Part shown: in pieces, positions 49,233 through 61,400 of the stretch
Position numbering within the stretch: the stretch's first letter is position 1
Layout: each line of letters begins with the position of its first letter
NCBI GenBank assembly: GCA_013397845.1
Contig: VZTG01008997.1
Span: forward strand, 660,848 to 724,847
Direction: 5' to 3'
Source of the DNA: Melanocharis versteri
Taxonomy: Eukaryota > Chordata > Aves > Passeriformes > Melanocharitidae
DNA length: 64,000 nucleotides
The notes under the pieces: model-generated
Seen by the model: only the letters and a program-made list of their open reading frames with translations
Databases searched by the model: none
What the model was told of the DNA's origin: nothing
Position numbers and translations under genes: made by a program

Positions 49233-52200
49233 GTAAATGCCCTTATCACCTCAGATTCTTAGTCTTACTTAACAGTTCCTTTCCTTATTCCTTGATATTT
49301 TGGGAGGTGAAAAAAGGTGTAGAAGTACATAAAAAACTATATATTACCTTTCAAATGCTAAGGAAAGAAGCTGATCTGTGGATGGCCATGTTGGGAATAT
49401 GAGCTCAAATATGAATACAAGAATCGTCTTCCTGAACTACAAATGACAAAAAGCATGTGAAAATACATGTTTTAAAAATTCAAGGGAACAAAACATTTTA
49501 GAAAAAGTTTGTAGGATAGATACTTGTACTGTGTTTACCTAAACCACTTGGTACAAACTTCAATCTTCTCTGATACACAGTTGAGAATTTTGTGATGGAA
49601 ACAGGAGTAATTTACCAATTCTGAGACTTTTAAAAGCAGAAAAAGGTAACTAGGTTCCTTAACCAGATCAATTTTCCAAGATAATTTATGTTGCTAAGTA
49701 AGTAATCTGGACAGTGATTACAGTGGATCTGTTTATGTTCCTTGATGTTTGTATTCATCTGCACTGTGTAGGTTGTTGACTGATGCATCCTCACTTCCTA
49801 TGAGGAGTTTCCTAAGTCCTGGGTGAGGATTTTTCTGTACAGATAGCTGTGTTTAGGGCAGTATTAAACTGGCAGAGCACCGATCTCTGCTGTGCCTGTT
49901 GACCCTTTGTTAAAAGCTTGCTGAAGCGACCTTCTTGAAGAGCTTCAGAAATCAGAGAATATAAAACTCAAGCCATATATTGGAGAGGGATTTAAACTCT
50001 GAAGATCCTGGGTTTTTCAAATCTTAAGTATGTGTGGCAAACACATGCTGGGCTGATCCTAGCCTCCCACAAAGAGTTTGGGACTTTTTATTATATTAAA
50101 GGTGTGACTGAGAAGACAGGGAATCAAATTACCTTTTGGAGTCCTCAGTGATAATTAATATAAATTCACTTTTGCCTTAAACATGTTAGTGGTCTCTAAA
50201 AATTCCTGCTGTCTTGAAATACCCTGTTGTTTTCCTTTTTTTAATTGTCTGATCAAAAAACCCAAGTCAGTCTCCTGAATAAAGAGGAATAAAGTGTATG
50301 TTATAGCCCAAGACATGTCTTCACTCTGTTGGTTTTGTAAATAAAGCCGATGATTACCGCTGCTATTCCATGGCAACCACAGAAAGGGAAAACAAGAAAT
50401 ATAATGCAGAAAGCCTGCTTCAGTGAAAAATACTGTAAATTGAATTTGACAGCATTTGATGGCATTTGATTATTCTAGTCACAGCCAAACAATGATATAA
50501 AGAGTAATATGAAACAGAATGTGTTACTGCCTAGCAGACTCAAAAGCAATAAACCTTCCTCCAATGTGACACAATCACTTCACAATCATAATTGTAGCCT
50601 GTTTGATACCTCTGAGTACAGCAGAAGGGCACTGACTGACATAGATACATTTTGTTTTTTATTTAAAGTGAAATGAAAATGGCGCACTGGGGCTCCAGAT
50701 ACAATCGGTATATTCACCTACATAGGCATGAATCACTTGGCAGTTATTTCAGCTGAAGTTTAAATGTGCTTAGACAACAACAATATCAAATCTTTCTCAG
50801 ATAGCTGCAAAAAAATCAGAAATGGGATGTAAGCACATAGTTCTTTTTCATTTTGTAGCCACACATGGCCTTACATTGTTATAGCAGCAAGACTGCAGTA
50901 GTTCTATGGGAAATTGTGGAATGTAATTTCTTCTTCAGTATGTGCCTCCTCCTTACTGCATCACCACCAAAATAAATTCATTTAACTCAAAACCTGGAAT
51001 GCTTGGGGACCTAGTGTGTGTGCAGATGTCTGCATTAAAGTGGCAAGACTCATGTTTTCTTCTAGCATCATAAAAGTACTCCCAAGTTTGCAGCCATTTT
51101 GCTAGAAACCAAAAAACTAAAATTTTATTTTATGATAGATGAGATGGTGATATTTTATTTTTGATTCATATAGCGGCTTTAAACACAGATCTGAGTCTCT
51201 TAAAATTTTCTAGAAAGGACCACAACTTAGAAGAGTTTGTGAAGGAGAAAATATTTGGTTCACGAGATAATCACCTAATCTAGTTCTGTTCCCATACATC
51301 ACGACGTAACATCCCTGTGCCAACCGCCGAAGTTGCTACTCTGAAAAAAATAATATTATGAAAACATATTACAAAAATATTTGTTGTTCTGTTTTAATAA
51401 GTTGTAGGTCAGATCAGCTAATGGAACTACTCTCTATTCATGCACTGTGTGGGAGGCACATGAGATGGCCCTTAAAGACATATTGCCTGTAAAATTAGAA
51501 GTATTTTGGTTGGTACCTTCCTTAAGGGAGTGTCTGAATTTCTGTCAAACTGTCTATGTCTTGCCCAATAAGATTATATTATTTAGTATATATTTGTGGG
51601 AGTGAAATGTAGCTCTCACTAGCTGAGTAGTCCTTTTGGTGAAAATGTAGCAGAAAAATCAAGAGGCAATTTAAGACAGAAGACATGTGTCAGTGGCTGT
51701 CGTGACTTGCAGTGGAGAGGCTTCCAGACTGACTCTTTATGATTAATTCATTGCTTAACCGTATACCCTTAACCATGAGTTGTACCCAAGACAGCTTCCA
51801 AGGAACATATGTTACTGGATGGTTTAATGTAGGAATCCCTATGGATGGTTATGTCATTGAATACAAGAACTCCTGAAGGCTTTTATTTATACCTGTAATT
51901 GATCTAATACACAATATAAACTAGTATATTACATGCAATAACTTCAAATTCTTTCTGTTCTTTTTTTTTTTTTTTACATCAGAACTCATGTTTAAAAAAA
52001 TACCCCAAATCATGTAAGCGACATTAGTGTAGATTTGTTGAATACAAATGTAAGCAAGGTTTCTTCGTTTAATTAAATGTGAAATTGTAGAAGGGGAACA
52101 TTGCTAATGTTGCATTGTTCCCCCTCATTTGATAGCGTGATTCCCCGATCATTTGAATTTTACCCCAAGACTTCTCAGTGTTCCTAAAAATAACTCACTA

Positions 52201-52294
52201 CCACTCTGGTAAGCAAAGCAGCAGGCACTGCTAAAACACGTAATTCAGTTGTATGGTGAAAGATAAACATGTGAGGAATAATTCTGGTTTGACC

Positions 52295-52360
52295 CGCGGG
52301 ACCTCGGGGATTCGCCGTCCCCGCGCACGCAGGGAAGCCGAGGGGCGAGCGCTGCAGTCG
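52295..52360. other. Isolated CpG-dense patch
   Basis: Twelve CpG dinucleotides in 66 bp (for example CCGCGGGACC and CCGCGCACGC), within an intron that is otherwise AT-rich and nearly CpG-free. Function unknown. It is too short for a classical CpG island. Confidence 0.8.
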
Positions 52361-54209
52361 GCATTGCTGCAGCACAGCTCTGGAGTTATCTGTCACAAAG
52401 GAGATTATATCCTCTTTCTTATGTCATCCGCCTCAGATTGGCACTGGGGCAGAGAGAATTTGCCCTTATAAAAATAACTATCTGAACATCTTCAAAATGA
52501 ATGTAAGCAGCAAATCAGACTATGCAGATTAAGAGACGGCTTCCAGCTCTTGGAAATGTTATTCTCCTTTGCAGCTCATTGTACATAAGAAATACTTCCA
52601 GTTAAATGAGCAGCTGAATCTTAAATCTTAAGACGATTGAAATGATTACAGATTGTTCAACCACTTCTGTTCAAAGTTTATTCATACATGAAGATATTCT
52701 GGTTTTTAGCACTACAGATGGAACCATTTACCTAACCATAAGTTTCATTCATTAAATATTCAGCAGTAATAAGATCTAAATACTTAACCAGGCTACATTG
52801 TACAGCTTTGCCTGTGAATCAGCTTACAGTTGGTGGCATATTTGATCATTCAGTGTGAAAAAACTGTTTATCACAGAGTTTAGAATATTTATAAAACATA
52901 AATTTATGTATTCGTTTGTGTCACATACTGTTTGGTCAGCCAGACACATTAAATGTGACTTTCTTGCATTAAAATGTACTCTCTTTCCCCTTATTTACAG
53001 AGATTTTTTTAGACATGTTTTTGGGTACACAGAGAAAAGGCTATGTTTTTAGGTGCAGGAGAAAGACATAGTAGTGATTCACCTTTCAAAATTATATGTC
53101 TTGCATTACATCAGTGAACAGCATCCAAGGGAGAGTTCTGCAGGAGGCTTAACTTGCCTTTATAATAGAGCATGGGGAATTGTATTAAAAATTGCTGCTG
53201 GAAATTTGGAGACAACGGGAAATTTTGGACCCTTACTCTTACAGAGAGACTGAGAATTTCTAGGGAATTTTTCCTGCTTCTTCTACCTGCCAGTCTCTGC
53301 CCAAATCTGTCAACCAACCCTCAGTATCAACACATCTTTCAATTTGCCTATTTCTTTATGATAGAGATTTTGTACCTCAAGACTCTTCTTTAAAAAAAAA
53401 AAATCACACTTTAACCCTTATAAATTAAACAGTGTCCATATAATCTGCTTATCTCAGAATTTAGCAAAACTTACTTAGTTTCATATGAGAAAATAATGTC
53501 TTTGTTCCTGCCTTTTATATGCATATACACAAAGGATGAATAAACAGCTGTGTACACACTTGCATTCATTATGTTCTTCATATTTGCATGTTAATACCTG
53601 GGAATATATTTTTACAAGCAGCTAAGATTATCAGTTTTAAAAAATCAATGCTTTTTTATTTTTAAACTAATTCCTGGTTTGACCTAACAAGATAAAATCC
53701 AACAGCATTCTTTGAAACACAGATTTTCTCTTGCCAAAGAAATGTTCTTCAGCTTCTGTGTGTGTGTGTAGTGATGATGACACCCAGTAGCCAGACAAAC
53801 CAATTTTACTTCTGCAAATCTGCCCTACTTGCAATAAAAGTGGCAGATAATGTAATTTGGATTTTTGTTGTTGGCATGGAGGGTGAAAGTGCTTTTACGT
53901 TCCACAAAGGCCAAGGTTCCTGTGAGGAGTAAGGGAAATACTTAAATTCATGTGCAGTACAGCCCAACCATCACTGAGATTTATCACAGTGTTTAAATGT
54001 AACCAACTTAATTTCACACAAACATTTTTATGCCAAGTGAAAGAATTGATTTGATAACTCTGTTTTGAAGATGAGCGCTCGGCTTATTAAAACTGTTGTA
54101 AATTATATAGAAGAAGGGGCCATATTACAAAGGGGCTGAGGATCATCTGTAATCTCTGGTACTCAGAATATCACCAGGTCCAAGGCAAGCATATCTGCAG
54201 TAGTAATGC

Positions 54210-54280
54210 TATATACATATATATGTGTACGTATGTGTGTGTCTATGTATACATATATATACAAATATGTACATATGTAC
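54210..54280. repeat. TA/TG microsatellite
   Basis: Alternating purine-pyrimidine run with TATATA, TGTGTG and TACATATGTAC units, seen directly. Confidence 0.85.
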
Positions 54281-55109
54281 AAAAAGAAAGACCCATTGTG
54301 CCAAAAACCAGTGCAGTGAATTTTCTTCATATCTCTTAGGTTTGCATTTGAAAACAAAAACAATGTTGGAAAAAATACGTCATTTATTGCAGAAAACGCT
54401 ATGTGTGATATTTTAATGAGGTTTGGTGGTGGAGCTGCAAATTCAGCTAAGTTTATGCACAAGGGATTACTTATTCCATTTGCAAGAAAAAATGGGATAT
54501 TTAGTGTGAGCAAACCAGAGCTTGAAAGTGCACAGCTTTAGTTTTGAGGGCATGATAGAATATTTATCCCTTGTTCACTAGGTAACGTTTTTCTCCAGTA
54601 AACTGGTCATAAGTTTTCCATAAATGAGGGATCCTGAGGTGAGTACCTCTGTAAACTGATTTTCAGAAATGCTGAAAACTTGCACCCTTATTGCAATTCA
54701 AGTCATTGCTTAGCACCTACAGATAGACTTGAAATTTCATGTTCTAAGTTCTGAAAGTCTCATTTGTGGTGTGTTCTCTCCTAGAAGGACAAAATGCTGT
54801 TGTGTTGCTACTCTGCTACCCTAGACTGATAGCACACTTGTTTGCCATGTTTTATAGTATTCTTTTAGATAAAGGAGAGTAATTGATTGCCTCAAAACTC
54901 TCTTCACTACTCAGCACCTAACATAAGTTCAGGGAAATGCTTTTAAGATGCAAAGATAGGTATGCAGTTCCTTGTGTGTGTGTAGCGTATGGAAGTAAGT
55001 TCTGTATTTTTCTGAGATACAAGTTGAACTTGGAACTTTAGGATCTACTATCATGGGACTGCTAAAGCTATCTTCTATTTTAAACACATTGCTTTTGATT
55101 TAATTCCAG

Positions 55110-55464
55110 ACGTCCTGTGGGCAGTCAAGAAGAGCTGCTTTTGTTCATCTGGACTGAAGGAGCTTTGGAATTCGTTGACGCGTCTGATGCTCTCCAGCCT
55201 TTTACTCTCTACGAGTATCGTGCCAGAGCTCAGAATTCCGTGGGGTCTGTGGACAGCCTGTGGGCTTCAACCCAGACTCTGGAGGCTTCCCCGTGGGGCA
55301 TGGGAGCCCCCTGGGCACAAGCCACAAGCGCGTACTCGGTGCGGTTGAACTGGACCCAGCCGGTCTCTCCCAACGGAGTCATCTCTCTCTACCGAGTGGT
55401 CTATCAAGAAAAAGGCAGCGACCCGACATTTAGCACCCCAGCTGTCACAGCACTCACCGTAATG
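55110..55464 (+). CDS. USH2A: Usherin exon 61: most of one FN3 and half of the next
   Basis: At 355 nt (phase 2 in, 0 out) this is the longest exon in the window. It finishes the exon 60 domain (LLLFIWTEGALEFVD, LQPFTLYEYRARAQNSVG, SVDSLWASTQTLEASP). It then encodes the front half of the next: GAPWAQATSAYSVRLNWTQP with core Trp, VSPNGVISLYRVVYQEKG and PAVTALTVM. Trp at 55261-55263 corresponds to human Trp3955. NWT is a potential glycosylation sequon. Unlike other pairs, the PNG turn is not interrupted by an intron. The exon is distinctly richer in G+C than the introns around it. Acceptor AATTCCAG|A and donor ATG|GTAAGA. Length equals recalled human exon 61. Confidence 0.97.
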
Positions 55465-58400
55465 GTAAGAACTGGACCGCAAAACCAGTTTTAAGATGTT
55501 TTTACTCCGCTTTGATCTCTGCTGTATTTTAAAATCTCCCTTAACGATGATGTGAAAAGTGGGGTTTCCAGTTGCCAGTCATTCTGTTGGTTTAAGCTTT
55601 GTGTTTGGCCCAGTGCAGACTGGAGCATTTCATGTGAATATTGAATTTCTGGTAGAGGCAAGTAGATTACTCAGAAGCATGGATGTGTCGTGTCTGGAGG
55701 AATTAGGCACATACATTTGTCAGCCTTGCTCTGAAAATACTGTCCTGAGCTGTCTGACTAACAAAACAGTTTCACAGGACCTGCACAAAGAACAGTAATA
55801 TCCTTGTACAGAATTCTATTTTTTATTTCAGTTGGAATCATAAAGTGAATGAATTAATTAGTAATTACGTAGTTCATATATGCAACCATTTGCATGTTCC
55901 CCTCATAATTCATCAGTAATAAAAGCAGTTCTACTTTTATTTCCAATTCACGTACTTATATTAGAATGTTACTTTGCACTGCTGATCTGTCTTTCCCTTC
56001 CCTTTCTTTTCCTGTTTCTATTCAGTATGTGAAGGGATAGATTTGGGAAAGGGCGTTGTTTTGTGAACTGACTAACAGCATTGTGTAAACCACTGACAGA
56101 AATGGTTGTGCTTTGTGCATTTGCCACTGCTCCTACCCCCTCTATATTACATTCTAGTCTTTCTATAGCAAGACAGCTTATACATGGACTGAACTGTTGT
56201 ATATTAGGACAGCTGGTGCACTTGGTTGTCTTCTGAAAATAAGTTTTAAAAGTTTAAGAGGGTTGTAATAAAGTTTGGTTTCCTCAGCAGTGCCACCGCA
56301 AGTTCATAAACCTAGAATTTTCCCTAAACTATCTTCGTAGTCCATGTTAGTATTGAATAACACCAGAAATCCCCTAAATTCTTCATTATCCCAATTTTAA
56401 AGTGTGTGGTTGAAAATTCAAGTAGGATCCTAAAAAGCTTTCCCTGGAATACCCAGTAGTAACCTTTGAGTAACTTCCTCAGACGAATCTTTACATGACA
56501 CGGTGGAAGAAGTTTCCAGCTTCGTAATCTTACATACCCTTGATCATAGGGTTTCAGAGCAGTTTTGTGTCCAGCTTCCTAAATGGATTAAGTTTGTAAT
56601 ACATCTTTTTCTGAAAAGAAAAACAGATCCTGAACTGAATTATAGGAATAATATATACTTTTGCCTTCTGAAGCAGCAGGTGGGTTGCATTGCACAGCAT
56701 GATGGGCTTTAAAAAGTCGATTGGGATTCTAAAGTTCAGTGGCATTTTGGTACTTAGGTCCCTTAACTTTATTTAGGAAAAGTAATCACCATCATGATTG
56801 TGATGGTGCACCTAAGATTTTAAAACCAGTGAAAAGCCAGGGCTTCTCCTACTACTGTGCTCCAGCAGCATGCAATGTGTTGCTGAGCATCAGAATTGAC
56901 CTGGCTGGTCATGCATTGCAATGTCTTCTAAGCATGCCAACAACAACAGAAAATGTCCAAGATGGTTGTACTGTGGGTAAGAAAACCTACCAAAATGGTC
57001 TTTTAAATAATGTTGCTACAGTGTGTTTCTTTAACAGCATCAGTTAAAAGCCTTTTAGATTAACAAGCTATTATTTACTGAATTAGTATTTTCCTGGCTC
57101 CAAAATCCTTTATTTTCCCCAAACACTATCCTGAATCAAAATGATATTCTGGCAGCATATGTATAGCTGTTCTACCAGCATTGCAGCAAAGCTGGCTTGC
57201 ATGGTTTTTCTACTGTCCTTTGTCTTGAACATGTATCAATTACTATTTTTGCTACCCATTTTTATTTAAAATATTATACTACCCTTTGGGGATGAATCTT
57301 TCTGCACATTTCCTCCATCTCCTCCATCAGTTGCACTCACGTTAAGCTGTTGCAGCTGCATTAACTGAGTGGAATTATTGCTGATTTATACCAAGGACCC
57401 GAGATCTGAATCCTACCTCTTCTGAATATAGCAGAACAGCTAAAGCTTTGAATCAAAGTTATTGACATAAAGTGCATGGAGTCCTGTTATCAAAGATATC
57501 TGCAGGAGGTTAGGTCAATTATCCCAGCAGGCAAAAACCTGGACACCAACTTTCAAAGTTTTAAACGCTTAAAAATAGAATTTTATCGTGAAATTGCTGA
57601 TATACCCTTAACTTTAGCTTTGTGAATGAGATACTTTAATTAAAATGTAATTTTATTGAAGGAACTAGAATTCCAATGATTAAACTTCTGCCCCTTTAAA
57701 ATATAGCCTTCATGGGTACTAGGCTAAATCATTTAATCTCCTAAAGCATCTCTATTGGAGCTCCCTCGTGGGGTATGCCATTAGTCATTCTCTCTCTCAA
57801 GCTTCCATGTTACAAGTAAGACTTAAAGTATTAAGAAAGCAATGAGTTTGGTCCTTTATTTAATCTGTTAGACTCCATTCTTATCCCATTAGATTATTCC
57901 AGAAAAAAAAAAGCAGTGTTAGAATCACGGTGGCTGATCCCACCCTTGCGCTTGTCAGTTGCACCCTGGTTGCCTGCCCTGGGACACAAAGCTTGACCAA
58001 AACTTGGAGGAGAAATACAATCCTTGTGACACTGCAGGACACAAATTAAGCTTTTGCTAATGTCTCTGCAGACTGTTTTAATTTGACAGCTTCATTCCCA
58101 TCCATTTCAGAACCGAATGAGAAGAATCTTCTGGGTTTTCAAACAGTTTGACAGACTTATCCACAATAACTTCCCCAAATTCAGCTATTTACTCCTCATT
58201 AATGTGTGTTTGAGTTAATATGTCAAAGGTGTGGCTGTTTGGTACCTTAAGGTTATCACTGACCCCTTGAAATTGTACACTGGCTGTGGAGATAAAAACA
58301 AGAACTCAATTCTCAGAGCAAAAGCTGCTACCCCTGAAATGAAAGGAGGCTGTCCTGCACTGTTAGAAGCAAGTGACATACATGTGAGCCATTTTGATGC

Positions 58401-61400
58401 CTCACAGTTAAAGAGCAGTGTCACCCATTTCCTTAGCTTGTTTGGCCAGGAGTGTAGTGACAGATGTTAGGTGACAGCGAGTTAAACTGACATTCTGGTA
58501 TATTTGCAGAGCAAAGTCAAGTCAAGACTGGTTACAGCAGCACAAGTGTCTCCCACAATGTCTTTGCAGTTCATTTTAACCCTCTAAAGCAGGAATTATA
58601 TTTAGTGTCTTGACAGCATTAACATGAGACAGATGTGTTTATAGGGGGATGGATTGACCGTAGGTTCTCATTTAGGGAAATCTGCATAAAGTGACTAGAT
58701 TATCAAAGCAAGCTTCTCACTCTTGTGAACTTAGGACTTAAGTTTGTGAACACAGAACCCAGAGCTGATTTCATTATAAAGCCAAGGAGTGCCTGCCAAA
58801 TGTCATCAAAGCATCCCAGCTCTTTAACTGCTGTATTCCAAATGTTGCTGTGAGGTAGATCTGTGGGTAGGTTTGGACATTTCTTGATAGATGTTTTGTG
58901 GGTGTGTAATGCTGTTTTTCCCATGACAGTTATATCAAGTGTTTGGTTGTTTATCATGAGCAGGAGAATTCAAAGCCAGGAAGATGAGTAAAAAAAAATA
59001 TAAAAATATGTAGCTGATTGAAAATGCTTGGAGAAAGAAAAGAAGCCAGAGATGAGGGTTAAAAAGAAAAACTGCCTGCTATGGGCAGTGCCCCCCAGTT
59101 ATTATTATGTAGAATCAAGGTCTCAGTGTATTAAATTCACCTCAGCAAAGTGTAGATGAAACTGCAATGTGCTTGTTCAAGGGTGCAAGAGATAGGTGTA
59201 AGCATTATAGGCCTTATTCCTGGGAAATCCTGCACTGTGCGCAGGTCTTCTCACAGTGTGTTTTGCAATGTGAGGCTCTCCGGCCAAACTTATCCGTAAA
59301 GGCTTTTTTTGGCATACTCATGCCAGCTTGGGGTGAAAAAATTAACGTGTCTCTTAGCTGCTATCACTGCCCCAGCAAATCCTCTGGTTTGGATGCAGCT
59401 ATGCTAACAGTTGAGAGCACATACTGGCTTCCCTTACATTATTTGGGGAGATGGTATAGAGCTGCACTGGCCAAGCTTCTCTTGGCAGGTGCTGTGGTAG
59501 GGAAATCTGTAGACATATTGCAGAATGGCAGTAATAAAGACTTTGGTAGGAGGATGAGGCATTGGCTAACATGATTGTGTTGTTATAAGCAGACAGAATT
59601 ACATATCAAATAAACTGAGTCAGAATATTAAGTATAGTTTACTTGTTGAAAAACTCCATATCAAAAATAATATATCAGAAATAATCTTGAGTGGCCAGTA
59701 CTGCCATACATTCATGTCTCCTATGCAGGATTGTACAGATACCTGGAATCATGCATCCAGAGTTAGTTTCTTTCCATTAATTGCCTTTAGAAATACTTAA
59801 CACATTCATGTGTGATCCTTCACTTCTATTTCCTCATACAGACCTGTGAACATTTGGCAGCATCAGAGATGAGATGCCACATAGTTATTAACTTCCTTGT
59901 ACAGACTATTCAGTAATGTGGTATGCAGTGCTGTACTTTCTTATAGAAGTAATGAAGATTGTAACCACAAGAATAAGAAAAAAATATGCCAAGGAGAGGG
60001 ACCAGTGAAACTTTTTTATACGTGCCTGTTGCAGATGCCTGGGAAACGGAGGGCACCCTAAGAAAAGAGGATTAGTGTAAGTGGAGGAATCCCCGCACAT
60101 GCCATAAATTCAGAAGATGTGCTACTTAGCAGTGAGTGAAAGCTGTAAACGGCAGTGGAGGGCAAAAGTTAATTAGGCTCCTGTGCTGCTGTTAGACAGT
60201 GGAAAGTGGCCACCACCAGAAACAAGATGGCTGCTCAGCAGTGCCCTAATGCAGCCCAAAGATCATCTCCTTAGCTCTGCAAGGGCTTGTGGGTTAGGGG
60301 AAATCATACACAGATGACTAATTTTTTTATGGTTCACAGACGATCAAAGTGAAATTCAGCAGCTGTTCAGGACAAGTGACCACTCTAACGGCTGTAATAT
60401 AACCTGCTAAATAGAGAGGGAATTGCATGAGAGCAAGAGGTTAGCTGTGATTATCGGCAGGTGAGTGCTTTATTGAAGTTGAAAGACCATTAACATTGAT
60501 GGAGTAATTATTTCAACTTGAAAGTAATTACCTTGATGGGTGATAACTTCTCCAGTGTTCCCAGATTTGATTGGACCAAACAATTGTGAACTCTTGAAGC
60601 CTAGAAAAATATTACAACAATACTGCAATGTTTAAATTACTGAAACCACTGTTAGAGTATTTTAATTATGCCTAACAGTGAAAAGATTTTAACGTACAAC
60701 AACTGGTGACCCCTCATGTATAGAGACATTTGCTTTCTAATTTCAATGAAATGATCCCCACCTACTACGTGTGTGCTGTATGTGATGGGTTTGCAAATGA
60801 ATCGTTTGATTTAAATGCAGTTTTTAAGATTCAAAGCCTTGTTAGCACAGTTTCAGGAAGGGCTCGTACTGGAATTGCTCTAATTGTTTTATTTGCCAGG
60901 AAAGCCCAGTAATGTAAAATGCTTTCCATGCTTTAATCTCTAGACCTGTTAAGCTTACACAGGATGAATACAGGACAAGTGCTCCTTCACACTGAAGGCT
61001 GCTTAAAAAAAGTGTGTGAGGCAATCTGTGTCTCACAGATTCTGTTGTTTCCATGCTGCTGCAGAATATGCTGGATTTGGCACTACAGCTCTGTTTAAAT
61101 AAGCATTTGGATTGGCACTATGATGCCCCTCCAGAAACTGATTAAGTGCTTCAGTAAGCCCCACCTATCCAGGCAGACATGTAGAATTGCCTAATTAGAG
61201 CAGAAAGGCTGAAATGGATTGTTGCACAACTTTGATGATTTTGAAGTACTGTGGTAATAAGAACTGGAGGGGAATGGTGAGAGAGAAAGAGAGAGGCTTC
61301 AGCTCTTCTATTTATACCATCCTTGCCGTAAACAAGGCCACTTCACTATCTCCTGGATGTTTCCAGCAGCCGCAGAAACATAGCTTTAGTCCCTGCTGGA

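Larger units (their letters stand above)
49233..55109 (+). other. USH2A: USH2A intron 60
   Basis: A 5.9-kb AT-rich intron with a T15 run (51961-51975), an isolated CpG-dense patch (52295-52360) and a TA/TG microsatellite (54210-54280). I recognised no CR1 or LTR. Confidence 0.85.

Noticed and set aside
50361..50377. Possible RFX X-box (GCTATT, then GGCAAC), attractive because USH2A is a cilium-associated gene
   Set aside because: The two half-sites are four bases apart rather than one to three, and the site is deep in an intron far from the promoter.
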